NCBI RefSeq assembly: GCF_003185895.1
Contig: NZ_QHLY01000007.1
Location: forward strand, 124,001 to 188,000
Source of the DNA: Cryobacterium arcticum
GTDB lineage: Bacteria; Actinomycetota; Actinomycetes; Actinomycetales; Microbacteriaceae
Direction of reading: 5' to 3'
DNA: 64,000 nt
Shown: piece by piece, positions 32,937 through 41,144 of the stretch
Numbering within the stretch: position 1 is the stretch's first letter
How the letters are laid out: every line of letters begins with the position of its first letter
Program-made: the position numbers and the translations under genes
The notes under the pieces: generated by a model
Told to the model about the DNA's origin: nothing
The model's input: the letters and a program-made list of their open reading frames with translations, nothing else
Databases searched by the model: none

Positions 32937-33857
32937 ATGAGCCACGATCACGCATCCGCACAGACGACGAATCGCTCGCGTCTGTCGATCGTGATCGGCA
33001 TCGTCTCGCTGGTTCTGGTCGCGGAAATCGTGGGCGCCTGGTTTACCGGGTCGCTCGCCCTGCTGGCGGATGCCGGGCACATGTTCTCCGACCTGGCCGG
33101 GCTGATCATCGCACTCACGGCCACCATCGTGGCGGCCCGGCCCGCATCCGACCGGCAGACCTTCGGCTATCAGCGTGCCGAGGTGTTCGGTGCCATGCTC
33201 AACGGCCTGATCCTGCTCGTCGTGGCCGGATTCGTGGTGTTCGGCGCGGTCAGCCGGTTGATCGCCGGAGACCCGGCCGAGGTACTGGCCGGTCCGATGC
33301 TCGTCGTCGCCGTGATCGGCCTGATCGCCAACATCGTCGGCATCCTGTTGCTGCGGCCGGCCGCGTCGGGGTCGATCAACATGCGCGGTGCCTACCTCGA
33401 GGTGCTCGGTGACGCGCTCGGGTCGATCGCCGTGATCGTCGCGGCCGTGCTGATCCTCACCACCGGATTCCAGCAGGCCGACGCGATCGCGTCGCTGGTG
33501 ATCGCCGCGATGATCCTGCCGCGGGCGATCGGCCTGCTGCGGGACGTGGTGCGGGTGTTCAGCGAGTCGGTGCCCGCCGACACCAACGTGCAGGAGATCA
33601 GGCAGCACCTGGAAGGCACGCCGGGGGTCGTGGCCGTGCACGACGTGCACGTGTGGGCGATCACCTCTGGGTCACACGTGTTCAGCGCGCACATCGTGGT
33701 CGAGCCGGAGCTGCTGGCCTCCGGACGGTCGGGCCAACTGCTGAGTGAACTGTCAGAGTGCCTGTCGCACCACTTCGACGTGGAACACTCGACGTTCCAG
33801 TTGGAGCCGGCCGATCATGCCGCCGATGAGGAACACGCGCACCACTCCCACCGCTGA
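32937..33857 (+). CDS. Cation diffusion facilitator (zinc/metal exporter)
   Basis: This is a 306-residue CDF antiporter of the ZitB/CzcD type that exports Zn2+ or related divalent cations. There are six membrane helices; the metal site is visible as LLADAGHMFSDLAG in helix 2 and LEVLGDALGS in helix 5 (the HD-HD pattern). The cytoplasmic domain follows at ~215-290 (VHDVHVWAITSG, typical). The C terminus is His-rich (DEEHAHHSHR), as is the N terminus. It is monocistronic and convergent with the DedA gene. Confidence 0.93.
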   Translation: MSHDHASAQTTNRSRLSIVIGIVSLVLVAEIVGAWFTGSLALLADAGHMFSDLAGLIIALTATIVAARPASDRQTFGYQRAEVFGAMLNGLILLVVAGFVVFGAVSRLIAGDPAEVLAGPMLVVAVIGLIANIVGILLLRPAASGSINMRGAYLEVLGDALGSIAVIVAAVLILTTGFQQADAIASLVIAAMILPRAIGLLRDVVRVFSESVPADTNVQEIRQHLEGTPGVVAVHDVHVWAITSGSHVFSAHIVVEPELLASGRSGQLLSELSECLSHHFDVEHSTFQLEPADHAADEEHAHHSHR

Positions 33858-33872
33858 GCGCGGCCGGACGGC

Positions 33873-34607
33873 TCAGGCCTCGTGCTTGCCGTCGTTGTTG
33901 GTGTCGAAGGTCTCCGGGTCGAGCACGAGCTTCTCCGGGTCGACGGCCACACCGGCGCGAGCCTCGCGGCGGGCTTTCACGGTGGACTGCACGTAGTGGT
34001 AGATCGTGGGGATCAGGGTGATCACCACGGCACCGAGCAGGATGAGGTCGATGTAGTCGCGCACGAAGTCGGCCAGCGGCGGAATGTAGCCCAGGAAATA
34101 ACCGAAGAAGGTGAGGCCGGCGCCCCAGATCATGGCGCCGATGAAGTTGTAGAGGCTGTACTTGCGGTAGTTCATGTGGCCCACGCCGGCGGCGACCGGG
34201 GCGAAAGTACGCACGATCGGCACGAAGCGCGCGGCGATCACGGCGAAGCCGCCGAAGCGCACGAAGAAGGCGTTGGTGCGTTGCACGTTCTTGACACTGA
34301 ACAGTCCGGATTCCTTGCGCTCGAACACCCGTGGGCCGAGGCGATGGCCGATCAGATAGCCCACCTCGCCGCCGAGGAACGCGGCGCCGCCGATGGCTAA
34401 GGCCACCCACCAGATATCGATCTTGATGATGTCGAAGAAGACGAACAGGCCGGTGATGACGAGCAGGGTGTCGCCGGGAAGCAGGAATCCGATCAGCAGG
34501 CCGGTTTCGGCGAAGACGATTGCGCACACGCCCAGCAGTGCCCAGGGCCCGAATCCGTTGATGAGGATCTCGGGGTCGAGCCAGGGGATGAGTGCTGTGT
34601 TAATCAC
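33873..34607 (-). CDS. DedA-family membrane protein
   Basis: This is a 244-residue DedA/SNARE-associated family membrane protein. It has FLLPGDTLLVITGLF, FLGGEVGYLIGHRLGPRVF, the conserved RFVPIVRTFAPVAAGVGHMNYRKY arginine-rich motif and FIGAMIWG. Family members act in membrane homeostasis, including undecaprenyl phosphate or phosphatidylethanolamine flipping and envelope-stress tolerance. The start is GTG 34605-34607. It is separate from the second DedA gene by 107 bp. Confidence 0.9.
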   Translation of the reverse strand: MINTALIPWLDPEILINGFGPWALLGVCAIVFAETGLLIGFLLPGDTLLVITGLFVFFDIIKIDIWWVALAIGGAAFLGGEVGYLIGHRLGPRVFERKESGLFSVKNVQRTNAFFVRFGGFAVIAARFVPIVRTFAPVAAGVGHMNYRKYSLYNFIGAMIWGAGLTFFGYFLGYIPPLADFVRDYIDLILLGAVVITLIPTIYHYVQSTVKARREARAGVAVDPEKLVLDPETFDTNNDGKHEA

Positions 34608-34714
34608 GAAGAAAACTCCAGTCGTCGGCGGCTAGATCGGCCGGTCGGCGGTGATCGCATGCGTCACTACAGAGTAACGCGGAATTCCGAGGGAAAGCCT
34701 GATGACGCCGTGGG

Positions 34715-35407
34715 CTAACCCCCCAAAGTGCCATCCTCCCGGGCCCCGGCGCTGTCGACCGTGGCTCGGGCATCCGCTCGGGACTCCGCCCGCTCGGTGT
34801 ACCAGGTGCGCAGGCCGAACACGATCGACGCCGTGATGAAGAAGCCGGCGATGACGTATGCGGCGCTCTTCACCCCGGGGATGGCCGCCGCGTAGTAGCC
34901 GGTGAGGGTGATGCCGACCCCCCAGGCGAGCGCTCCCACGAGGTTGCTGGAGATGAACTTGTAGTAGTTCATCCGGCCCACCCCGGCGACCACGGGAACG
35001 AACACCCGAGCCCACGGCATGAACCGGGCGACGACAACGGCCCACCAGCCGTATTTGCGGTAGAAGGATTCGGTGCGCACCACCATCGCCTGGGTGCGCC
35101 GGCCGCCCCGCCGATCGAGGTAGCCGCGTCCGTACCGTCGGCCGAGCAGGAACCCGACCTGGTCGCCGAGGAATGCGGCTATGCCCACCCCCACGGCGAG
35201 CACGACGATATTCAGGCTTGACGTTGAGGCGGCCACCAGGCCGGCGCCGAAGAGCAGTGAATCACCCGTGATGAACGGGATGAACACGCCGAGGAACAGG
35301 GCGGTACCGGCGAACACCAGCGCCCAGACGAGGAGGTAGAACACGACAACGCCCGCACTCGCGACGAAGTCGCTGAGCTGGCCGTCGAGCGCTGCCGTGC
35401 GTAGCAT
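34715..35407 (-). CDS. Second DedA-family membrane protein
   Basis: This is a 230-residue paralogue of the preceding product. It has FIPFITGDSLLFGAGLVA, FLGDQVGFLLGRRYG, RFMPWARVFVPVVAGVGRMNYYKF and LVGALAWGVGI. Its ATG at 35405-35407 lies only 3 bp after the heme-oxygenase stop, so it is co-transcribed with that gene and falls under the same iron box. It could be involved in polyprenyl-phosphate or lipid transport; why it would be iron-controlled is unknown. Confidence 0.9.
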   Translation of the reverse strand: MLRTAALDGQLSDFVASAGVVVFYLLVWALVFAGTALFLGVFIPFITGDSLLFGAGLVAASTSSLNIVVLAVGVGIAAFLGDQVGFLLGRRYGRGYLDRRGGRRTQAMVVRTESFYRKYGWWAVVVARFMPWARVFVPVVAGVGRMNYYKFISSNLVGALAWGVGITLTGYYAAAIPGVKSAAYVIAGFFITASIVFGLRTWYTERAESRADARATVDSAGAREDGTLGG

Positions 35408-35410
35408 TTT

Positions 35411-36073
35411 CTAGCGCGCCAACCCGTCGAAGACCGCACCGTTGTAGGTGAAGGCCGCATCGACCTCGGCCACGAGGGTGTTCACTTCGGCCGGTGCCAA
35501 CGCGAGCGCGTTCAACCGGTCGCGGTAGGCACGCTTGTACTGCACGATGTTGTTGATCGCGTCGAACCGGTAGAACCCGAGCTGCTCGGGAGCGGCGCCG
35601 TAGTGCCGCGCGACAAGGGAGGCGATGGCCTGCCCACCGGACAGATCACCGAGGTAGCGGGTGTAGTGGTGGGCGAGGCACCGCACAGTGTCGGCGCTGG
35701 TGAGCGACTGCAGGTGCGCGATATACGCGGTGGTCGAGATCAGCGGTGGATGTTCCCGACGCCAGTCCTGCACACCCAGAGCGGCCAGGTCGCTCTCGAT
35801 TGCGGGCAGCCGGTCGAGGTCCGGGTCGAAGAGGTCGAGGCGGTCGACCTGGGAGACCCGGTCGACAAGCTGTTCGAGCGCTTCGTAGACCCAGGCGTAC
35901 TGGCCGAGGTAGCGGGTGTAGTCGGCGAGCGACAGGTTGCCGCTCATGAGTTCGGTGATGAACGAGCGGGTTTCGGTGTCGCGATGTTGTCCGCTGGAGC
36001 TCGCGCGGAGGTAGTCGGCCAGGCTCGGCTGCTGGTCCATGGTGTGCTGCGTTGTGGCTGGGGTCGCGGTCAT
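35411..36073 (-). CDS. Heme oxygenase (biliverdin-producing, HmuO/HO-1 type)
   Basis: This is a 220-residue alpha-helical heme oxygenase that cleaves heme to biliverdin, CO and Fe2+. The proximal heme ligand is His30 (SSSGQHRDTETRSF). The distal-helix motif RYLGDLSGGQAIA is conserved. The Asp of the catalytic water network lies in FYRFDAI-type context. The start is ATG 36071-36073; a longer open frame upstream is a shadow that crosses the tRNA. A DtxR-like iron box lies 26-44 bp before the start, as for hmuO of corynebacteria. No heme importer is adjacent. Confidence 0.93.
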   Translation of the reverse strand: MTATPATTQHTMDQQPSLADYLRASSSGQHRDTETRSFITELMSGNLSLADYTRYLGQYAWVYEALEQLVDRVSQVDRLDLFDPDLDRLPAIESDLAALGVQDWRREHPPLISTTAYIAHLQSLTSADTVRCLAHHYTRYLGDLSGGQAIASLVARHYGAAPEQLGFYRFDAINNIVQYKRAYRDRLNALALAPAEVNTLVAEVDAAFTYNGAVFDGLAR

Positions 36074-36098
36074 GAGAACCGATCTGCTGGGGGACGAG

Positions 36099-36117
36099 TA
36101 AGGCAATCCTAACCTAA
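36099..36117 (-). promoter_or_regulatory. DtxR/IdeR-type iron box before heme oxygenase
   Basis: On the minus strand the 19-mer TTAGGTTAGGATTGCCTTA matches the DtxR/IdeR consensus TTAGGTTAGGCTAACCTAA at 15 of 19 positions, with a perfect left half. It is placed to block the promoter of the heme oxygenase-DedA operon under iron-replete conditions. Confidence 0.72.
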
Positions 36118-36204
36118 GCAAATTTCGGTGGCCAGAATTGGGGAGAATTCTCGGTTGCAGCGGAGCCGGACGGCATCTACGTGTCGACAGCCGGCGCCCG
36201 TCGG

Positions 36205-36286
36205 TGCGGGAGAAGGGACTTGAACCCTCACGCCTTTCGGCACAGGTACCTAAAACCTGCGTGTATACCAATTTCACCACTCCCGC
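36205..36286 (-). tRNA. tRNA-Leu (anticodon UAG)
   Basis: This is an 82-nt gene with a 7-bp acceptor stem (36206-36212 with 36280-36286), discriminator A, anticodon stem CAGGT/ACCTG with loop TTTAGGT giving UAG, a long class II variable arm (GCCGAAAGGC region), and a T-arm with TTCAAGT loop. CCA is not encoded (the next bases read CCG). The long variable arm and A73 support leucine. Confidence 0.95.
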
Positions 36287-36357
36287 AGTAAGGCTCCAGT
36301 CTAGGGGCGCTCGTTGATGCCTGCGCCGGTGCCCGCAGCCTTCCAGCGAAGGTGACG

Positions 36358-36885
36358 TCAGTCCAGGTCGTAGCCGAACGCGAAGAGGTCCAGAAAACGG
36401 CCGGGGGCGACCTCGACCGGTCCCTCGCGGTCCGTGAGACGCACGAAGCCGAGCGCCAGGTAGAGGCGGTGGGCACCCACCATCTCGCTGCCGCTGTTCA
36501 TCACTACCCGCCGCGCGCCGCGTTCGCGGCCCAGGGCGATCACGTGCCGGGTCAGGGCGGCCCCGATCCCGCGCCCGCGTGCGTCTGGCGCCACCGCCAA
36601 CAATCTGAAGTCGAGCTCGCCGTCCCTGGCGAGCGGGGAGATCCGTTCGCCGGGAAGCGGCGTCCAGACCGTGCCGAGAATCCGGCCTGTCGCCGGGTCT
36701 TCGGCCACCCAGACCTGGTCGTGCGCCGCGCGGGTGGCCACATCGAGCAGGGAGCGCCGGTAGCTCTCGGGGAGTTCGTAGTCGTGGCTGTAGGCGGCCT
36801 CGGTGACGGCGGCGACAGCATCCGTCTCGTCTGGCTCGATCAACCGGATGCGGACGGTGGTGGCCAGATCGGGATGGTGCGGCAT
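36358..36885 (-). CDS. GNAT-family N-acetyltransferase
   Basis: This is a 175-residue acetyltransferase. The acetyl-CoA-binding motif A is clear: FRLLAVAPDARGRGIGAALTRHVI, with the Q/RxxGxG/A type loop; VMNSGSEMVGAHRLYLALGF is motif B. The substrate is unknown. It is divergent from the Tad operon; a 110-bp gap separates its ATG from the tadA start. Confidence 0.9.
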   Translation of the reverse strand: MPHHPDLATTVRIRLIEPDETDAVAAVTEAAYSHDYELPESYRRSLLDVATRAAHDQVWVAEDPATGRILGTVWTPLPGERISPLARDGELDFRLLAVAPDARGRGIGAALTRHVIALGRERGARRVVMNSGSEMVGAHRLYLALGFVRLTDREGPVEVAPGRFLDLFAFGYDLD

Positions 36886-36946
36886 GGTTCACTTTCTGGG
36901 GCGGGCCGGGCGGACTCGTGCGAGCGTAATACACTCCGGCCACAGG

Positions 36947-36966
36947 CTGTGGATAACTTGCACGGG
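36947..36966 (+). promoter_or_regulatory. TGTGGATAAC element upstream of the Tad operon
   Basis: This 20-bp sequence is identical except for one base to 12455-12474. TGTGGATAA begins 48 nt before the ATG at 36996, the same distance as at the other site. It may be an activator site or part of a promoter (GATAAC as -10) for a pilus/exported-protein regulon. Confidence 0.5.
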
Positions 36967-36995
36967 CCGGCCCGGTTGTGACGCAGGATTTCCCC

Positions 36996-38228
36996 ATGAG
37001 TGAGGCCGTGCGCATCATCACCGAGCAAGTGCGGCTGCGCGTGCGCCGGGACGGCGTCGACCTCGCCACCGACGACAGCCTGGCCGACCAATACGTGCGC
37101 GACGAGGTGCGGCGCTACAGTGAACGCGCCCTGGGTGGGTCGCTGCCGTTGCTCGCCGACGAATTCCAGGCGGCGCGGGAGGTGGTGGCCGCCCTCACCG
37201 GGTTCGGCGCGCTGCAATCGTTCCTGGACGACCCCGATATCGAGGAGATCTGGATCAATGCGCCGACCCGGGTGTTCGTGGCCAGGGACGGGGTGCCGGA
37301 GCTGACCACGATGGTGCTCACCGAGCGGGAGGTGCGCGACCTGGTCGAACGGATGCTGCAGGCCTCCGGTCGCCGGGTGGATCTTTCCTCTCCATTCGTG
37401 GATGCTTCCCTGCCCGACGGGTCCCGGCTGCACGTCGTGATCCCGGACATCACGCAGCGGCACTGGTCGGTCAACATCCGCAAGTTCACCCGGCGGGTGC
37501 GGGACCTCACCCAGCTCGTGGCTCTCGGCTCGCTCACCCAGCCGGCCGCGGAGTTCCTGCGGGTCTGCGTTCAGGGCGGTCAGAACATCCTGGTCTCGGG
37601 GGCGACGCAGACCGGCAAGACCACCATGCTGAATGCCCTGCTCGCGTCGACTCGGCGCACCGAGCGCATCATCACGGTGGAGGAGACTTTCGAGCTGAGC
37701 GTGGGCGCCCGGGACGTGGTGGCGATGCAGTGCCGCCAGCCCAGCCTCGAGGGCGCCGGCGAGATCACGCTGCGGCGGCTGATCAAGGAGTCGCTGCGGA
37801 TGCGCCCCGATCGTCTGGTCGTCGGCGAGGTGCGGGAGGCCGAGAGCCTCGACCTGCTGATCGCCCTGAATAGTGGTCTGCCCGGGATGTGCTCGATCCA
37901 CGCCAACAGCGCGCGGGACGCACTGGCCAAGCTCTCGACGCTGCCGCTGCTGGCCGGGCGGAACATCGACTCGTCGTTCGTGCTGCCCACGGTCGCCGGC
38001 TGTATCGACCTGGTGGTGCACTGCGAGATCGACCAGCACGGCCGACGCCGGGTGACCGAGATCATCGCGCCGAGCGGCCAGCTCACCGGGTCGACCATCG
38101 AGGCCAGTCCGCTCTTCCTGATCAAGAACGGCGTGCTCGAGCACACCGGCGGACTCCCGACGAAGCTGGCCAAGTTCCGGGCCGCCGGTCTCGACCCGGC
38201 CGCGGTGCTGCGGAGGGGAGCGGCATGA
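36996..38228 (+). CDS. tadA: Tad pilus assembly ATPase TadA/CpaF
   Basis: This is a 410-residue secretion ATPase that powers assembly of Tad (Flp, type IVc) pili at the inner face of the membrane. An N-terminal helical domain is followed by the RecA-like core: Walker A SGATQTGKTT (201-210), Asp box ITVEETFEL, Walker B DRLVVGEVREAE, and His box MCSIHANSARDAL. ATG 36996 is preferred over GTG 36978 because AGGA lies at a suitable distance. The stop overlaps tadB (ATGA). No TadZ/CpaE gene precedes it, as in several Actinobacteria. Confidence 0.93.
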   Translation: MSEAVRIITEQVRLRVRRDGVDLATDDSLADQYVRDEVRRYSERALGGSLPLLADEFQAAREVVAALTGFGALQSFLDDPDIEEIWINAPTRVFVARDGVPELTTMVLTEREVRDLVERMLQASGRRVDLSSPFVDASLPDGSRLHVVIPDITQRHWSVNIRKFTRRVRDLTQLVALGSLTQPAAEFLRVCVQGGQNILVSGATQTGKTTMLNALLASTRRTERIITVEETFELSVGARDVVAMQCRQPSLEGAGEITLRRLIKESLRMRPDRLVVGEVREAESLDLLIALNSGLPGMCSIHANSARDALAKLSTLPLLAGRNIDSSFVLPTVAGCIDLVVHCEIDQHGRRRVTEIIAPSGQLTGSTIEASPLFLIKNGVLEHTGGLPTKLAKFRAAGLDPAAVLRRGAA

Positions 38229-39085
38229 CCCTCGTGCTGGGCAGTCTGCTCGGTGCCGGCCTGGTGTTGGTGAGCGCCCCGTTTCTCTGGCCGGGCACTC
38301 GCAGCGCCGCGCAGGGTGGGCGGCTGCTTGCCGGGTGGCGGGCTCGCCTCACCCAGGCCGGGTTGGGATCGCTCCCGGTGTCGGTGTTTCTCACTCTGTC
38401 CGGTGTGCTGGCGGTGGCTGCGGCGGCGCTCGCCGAGGCACTGCTCGGGGTGCGGGCGCTTTCGCTGGTGGTCGGCGTGGTCTGGTTGATTCTGCCCACC
38501 GTCGTCGTGCTCTGGCGGGCGCGGGCGCGACGACGGCTCAATCGCACGGTCTGGCCCGACGTGGTCGACCACCTGGTATCGGCCGTGCGCTCCGGCCTGG
38601 CCTTGCCCGACGCGGTGAGCAGCCTGGCCCAGGCCGGTCCGGTGGCCACCCGGCTGTCGTTCGCGGAGTTCGAACGCGAGGATCGGGCCACCGGCAACTT
38701 CGGCTACAGCATCGACCAACTCAAGACTGCCCTCGCCGACCCGTTCGCCGATCGACTGCTCGAAACCCTGCGGATGGCTCGGGAAGTGGGCGGAAGCGAC
38801 CTCACCGTGGTGTTGCGCAGCTTGTCGAGCTGGTTGCGGCAGGAAGCGGCGGTACGAGCGGAGGTCGAGGCCAAGCAGTCCTGGGTGGTCAACGCCGCAC
38901 GGCTCGGGGTGGCGGCGCCGTGGATCGTGCTCGTGCTGATCAGCAGCCGCCCGGAGGCGGCGCAGGCCTACAACACCCCGGCCGGGACCATCGTGATCCT
39001 CGGTGGTCTCACCGTGTCGGTGCTGGCCTACCGGGTGATGATCGTTCTCGGCCGGCTACCGGAGGAACGGCGGTGGTTCCAGTGA
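38225..39085 (+). CDS. tadB: Tad pilus membrane platform protein TadB-like
   Basis: This is a 286-residue inner-membrane protein of the GspF/T2SF family, forming the platform contacted by TadA. Two hydrophobic helices lie in the N-terminal 90 residues, the cytoplasmic T2SF domain is at about 105-220 (VDHLVSAVRSGLALPDAVSSL, MAREVGGSDLTVVLRSLS), and C-terminal helices follow (WIVLVLI, TIVILGGLTVSVLAY). The start at ATG 38225 overlaps tadA, and the stop overlaps tadC. Confidence 0.88.
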   Translation: MTLVLGSLLGAGLVLVSAPFLWPGTRSAAQGGRLLAGWRARLTQAGLGSLPVSVFLTLSGVLAVAAAALAEALLGVRALSLVVGVVWLILPTVVVLWRARARRRLNRTVWPDVVDHLVSAVRSGLALPDAVSSLAQAGPVATRLSFAEFEREDRATGNFGYSIDQLKTALADPFADRLLETLRMAREVGGSDLTVVLRSLSSWLRQEAAVRAEVEAKQSWVVNAARLGVAAPWIVLVLISSRPEAAQAYNTPAGTIVILGGLTVSVLAYRVMIVLGRLPEERRWFQ

Positions 39086-40017
39086 CCACGCTGGCCTGGG
39101 GCGCGTTCTTCGGGTCGGTCCTGGGCCTCGGGTTGTGGTCGCTGGTGAGCCTCACCCCACGGCTGAGTCGGCCGCGACTGGCGAACCGCCTGGCCCCGTA
39201 CCTGCTCGATGTCTCCGCCGAGGCTCGCTTCTATGTCGGCCGGCGCTCGGTCGACCCGATCCCGGTGCTCGGTACCCTGTTCTCGCCGGTCTTCGACGCG
39301 CTCGCCCAGGCGCTGGCCGGTGTGCTCGGCGGCGCCGAGGTGATCGAGCGGCGGTTGCGGCAATCCGGCTCCATCCGCACCGTCGACGCGTTCCGCTCCG
39401 AGCAGTTGGTGTGGGCGTTGATCGGGGCGGCCGGTACCCTGCTGCTCGCTGTCGCAACCCCGCTCGGCCGGGCCTGGCCGCTCATCGTGCAGGTGTCGGC
39501 ACCCGTCGTGGCCGCGATGGCCGGGGTGGTGCTGCGCGACGCCCAGCTGAAACGCGCCGCAACGGCCCGGCTGGCCCGCATCGAGAGTGAACTCCCTACC
39601 ATCCTGGAGTTCCTCACCCTCTCGCTCGCCGCCGGCGAAGGCATCCTCGATGCCCTCCGCCGGGTGGCGCGCAGCACATCGGGGGAGCTCTCCCGCGAAT
39701 TCGCGGGCGTGATCACCGACGTGCACAGCGGGCTCTCCCTCACCACGGCGCTTACCGATCTGTCTCGCCGGATGCGCCTCACTCCGCTCACCCGCTTCGT
39801 CGACCAGGTCGTCGGAGCGATCGATCGCGGTTCTCCGCTCGCGGAGGTGCTGCGTGCCCAGGCCCAGGACGGCCGCGAGGAATCCAAGCGCAAGCTTTTC
39901 GAGGCGGCGGGCCAGAAAGAGGTGGCGATGATGGTGCCGCTGGTCTTCCTGATCCTGCCGATGACTATCCTGTTCGCCATCTTCCCTGGCCTGTTCGTGT
40001 TGCAGGCCGGTTTCTAG
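39082..40017 (+). CDS. tadC: Tad pilus membrane platform protein TadC-like
   Basis: This is a second T2SF-family platform protein of about 311 residues. Hydrophobic segments are near the N terminus and at ~115-155, the T2SF domain has ILEFLTLSLAAGEGILDALRRVA and QVVGAIDRGSPLAEVLRAQA, and the C terminus is MVPLVFLILPMTILFAIFPG. GTG 39082 overlaps the tadB stop (GTGA); GTG 39073 is also in frame. Confidence 0.88.
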   Translation: MTTLAWGAFFGSVLGLGLWSLVSLTPRLSRPRLANRLAPYLLDVSAEARFYVGRRSVDPIPVLGTLFSPVFDALAQALAGVLGGAEVIERRLRQSGSIRTVDAFRSEQLVWALIGAAGTLLLAVATPLGRAWPLIVQVSAPVVAAMAGVVLRDAQLKRAATARLARIESELPTILEFLTLSLAAGEGILDALRRVARSTSGELSREFAGVITDVHSGLSLTTALTDLSRRMRLTPLTRFVDQVVGAIDRGSPLAEVLRAQAQDGREESKRKLFEAAGQKEVAMMVPLVFLILPMTILFAIFPGLFVLQAGF

Positions 40018-40077
40018 ACCCTTTCGACCCACGTACCCGGTTTCATCCGTGCACCACCCGAGAGAAAGCAGGACACC

Positions 40078-40275
40078 GTGAGCCTCCTCATCCAGCTACA
40101 GAACCGTTTCCGCACAGGGCTGCACGACGCACGTCACGATGAACGCGGGGACGTGCCGGGGTGGGTTTTGATCACCCTGATGACGGCAGGCCTGGTGATG
40201 ATCATCTGGGGGCTGGCTGGGCCGGCGCTCAGCGGCATCTTCGAGCAGGCCATCGACCGGGTCAGCGGCATCTGA
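40078..40275 (+). CDS. Flp-like pilin / small prepilin-like protein
   Basis: This is a 65-residue protein with a short basic leader, then one hydrophobic helix (WVLITLMTAGLVMIIWGLAG). Its size and place after tadC fit the major pilin. A prepilin-like cleavage could occur after Gly24 (DERG|DVPGW), but the usual Glu at +5 is absent (Trp there), which is atypical. The start is GTG 40078 with an AGAAAG-type RBS. Confidence 0.75.
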   Translation: MSLLIQLQNRFRTGLHDARHDERGDVPGWVLITLMTAGLVMIIWGLAGPALSGIFEQAIDRVSGI

Positions 40276-40283
40276 CGACATCG

Positions 40284-40694
40284 ATGTTGCGCGGGTGGCC
40301 GGGCGCGCCCGGCGAGAGCGAGCGGGGAACGGCCGTGGCCGAGTTCGTGATGGTCTCTGCCCTGCTCACCGCGTTGACCTTGGCCGTGCTGCAGCTCGCG
40401 TTGGCGTTGCACATCCGTAACACCGTGCTGGATGCCGCGGCCGAAGGAGCCCGCTATGCGGCCCTGGCCGACAGCGGACTGTCCGAAGGCGCCGAGCGCA
40501 GCCGCGATCTGATCACCTCTGCCCTCGGCCCGGCCTATGCCGCCGATGTCTCGGCCAGCTACGCCGAGGTCGCCGGGGCGCCCGGCGTACAGATCCGGGT
40601 GGTGGCCCCGCTGCCGTTGTTCGGCCTGCTGGGCATGGACCGTGGGCTGGAGGTGACCGGACATGCGGCGGTGGAAGAACTGGCGACCGAGTGA
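40284..40694 (+). CDS. TadE-like pseudopilin
   Basis: This is a 136-residue protein with a canonical type IV prepilin-like site: Gly15 followed by TAVAEF (Glu at +5, Phe at +6), then a hydrophobic helix and an extracellular domain (HIRNTVLDAAAEGARYAAL is the TadE signature). It is probably a minor pilin. The start is ATG 40284, 8 bp after the pilin stop. It overlaps the next gene by 32 bp. Confidence 0.85.
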   Translation: MLRGWPGAPGESERGTAVAEFVMVSALLTALTLAVLQLALALHIRNTVLDAAAEGARYAALADSGLSEGAERSRDLITSALGPAYAADVSASYAEVAGAPGVQIRVVAPLPLFGLLGMDRGLEVTGHAAVEELATE

Positions 40695-41139
40695 CCGGCT
40701 GGCCACTCTCAGCGGAGACGCCGGGTCGGCCTCGTTGGAGTTCATCAGCGTCGGCCTGATCCTGCTCGTGCCCCTGGTCTACCTGGTGCTCGCCCTGTCT
40801 GTGCTGCAGGGCGGCGCCTTCGCGGTGGAGGGCGCGGCCCGGCAGGCAGCCCGGGTCTACGTGCAGGCACCGAGTGCGGCGGAGGCCGAGGCCCGTGCCG
40901 AGCGTGCCGTGGTGGTGGGGCTGGCCGACTACGGCATCGACGTGACCGCCGCCGAGGTCAGCATCAGGTGCGCGGGCAGCGCCGAGTGCCTGGCTCGGCG
41001 GAGCGTTGTCACCGTCACGGTGCGGGTAGCCGTGGACCTGCCGTTCGTGCCCGCGGTGCTGACGCAATCGCACCGCGGCAGCATCCCGCTGGAGGGGTCA
41101 GCGACGCAGACCGTGTCGCGATTCTGGCATGAGGGCTGA
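40663..41139 (+). CDS. TadE/F-like pseudopilin
   Basis: This is a 158-residue minor-pilin-like protein. Gly21 is followed by SASLEF (Glu +5, Phe +6), a hydrophobic helix VGLILLVPLVYLVLALSVL, and GGAFAVEGAARQAARVYVQ. A CAGSAECLARR segment holds two cysteines 6 residues apart, likely disulfide-bonded outside the cell. The start at ATG 40663 lies within the previous gene. Confidence 0.85.
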   Translation: MRRWKNWRPSDRLATLSGDAGSASLEFISVGLILLVPLVYLVLALSVLQGGAFAVEGAARQAARVYVQAPSAAEAEARAERAVVVGLADYGIDVTAAEVSIRCAGSAECLARRSVVTVTVRVAVDLPFVPAVLTQSHRGSIPLEGSATQTVSRFWHEG

Positions 41140-41144
41140 AGCCG

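Noticed and set aside
36074-37069. Upstream extension of the heme-oxygenase frame
   Set aside because: It crosses the iron box and the tRNA-Leu gene, and its translation has no homology-like features.
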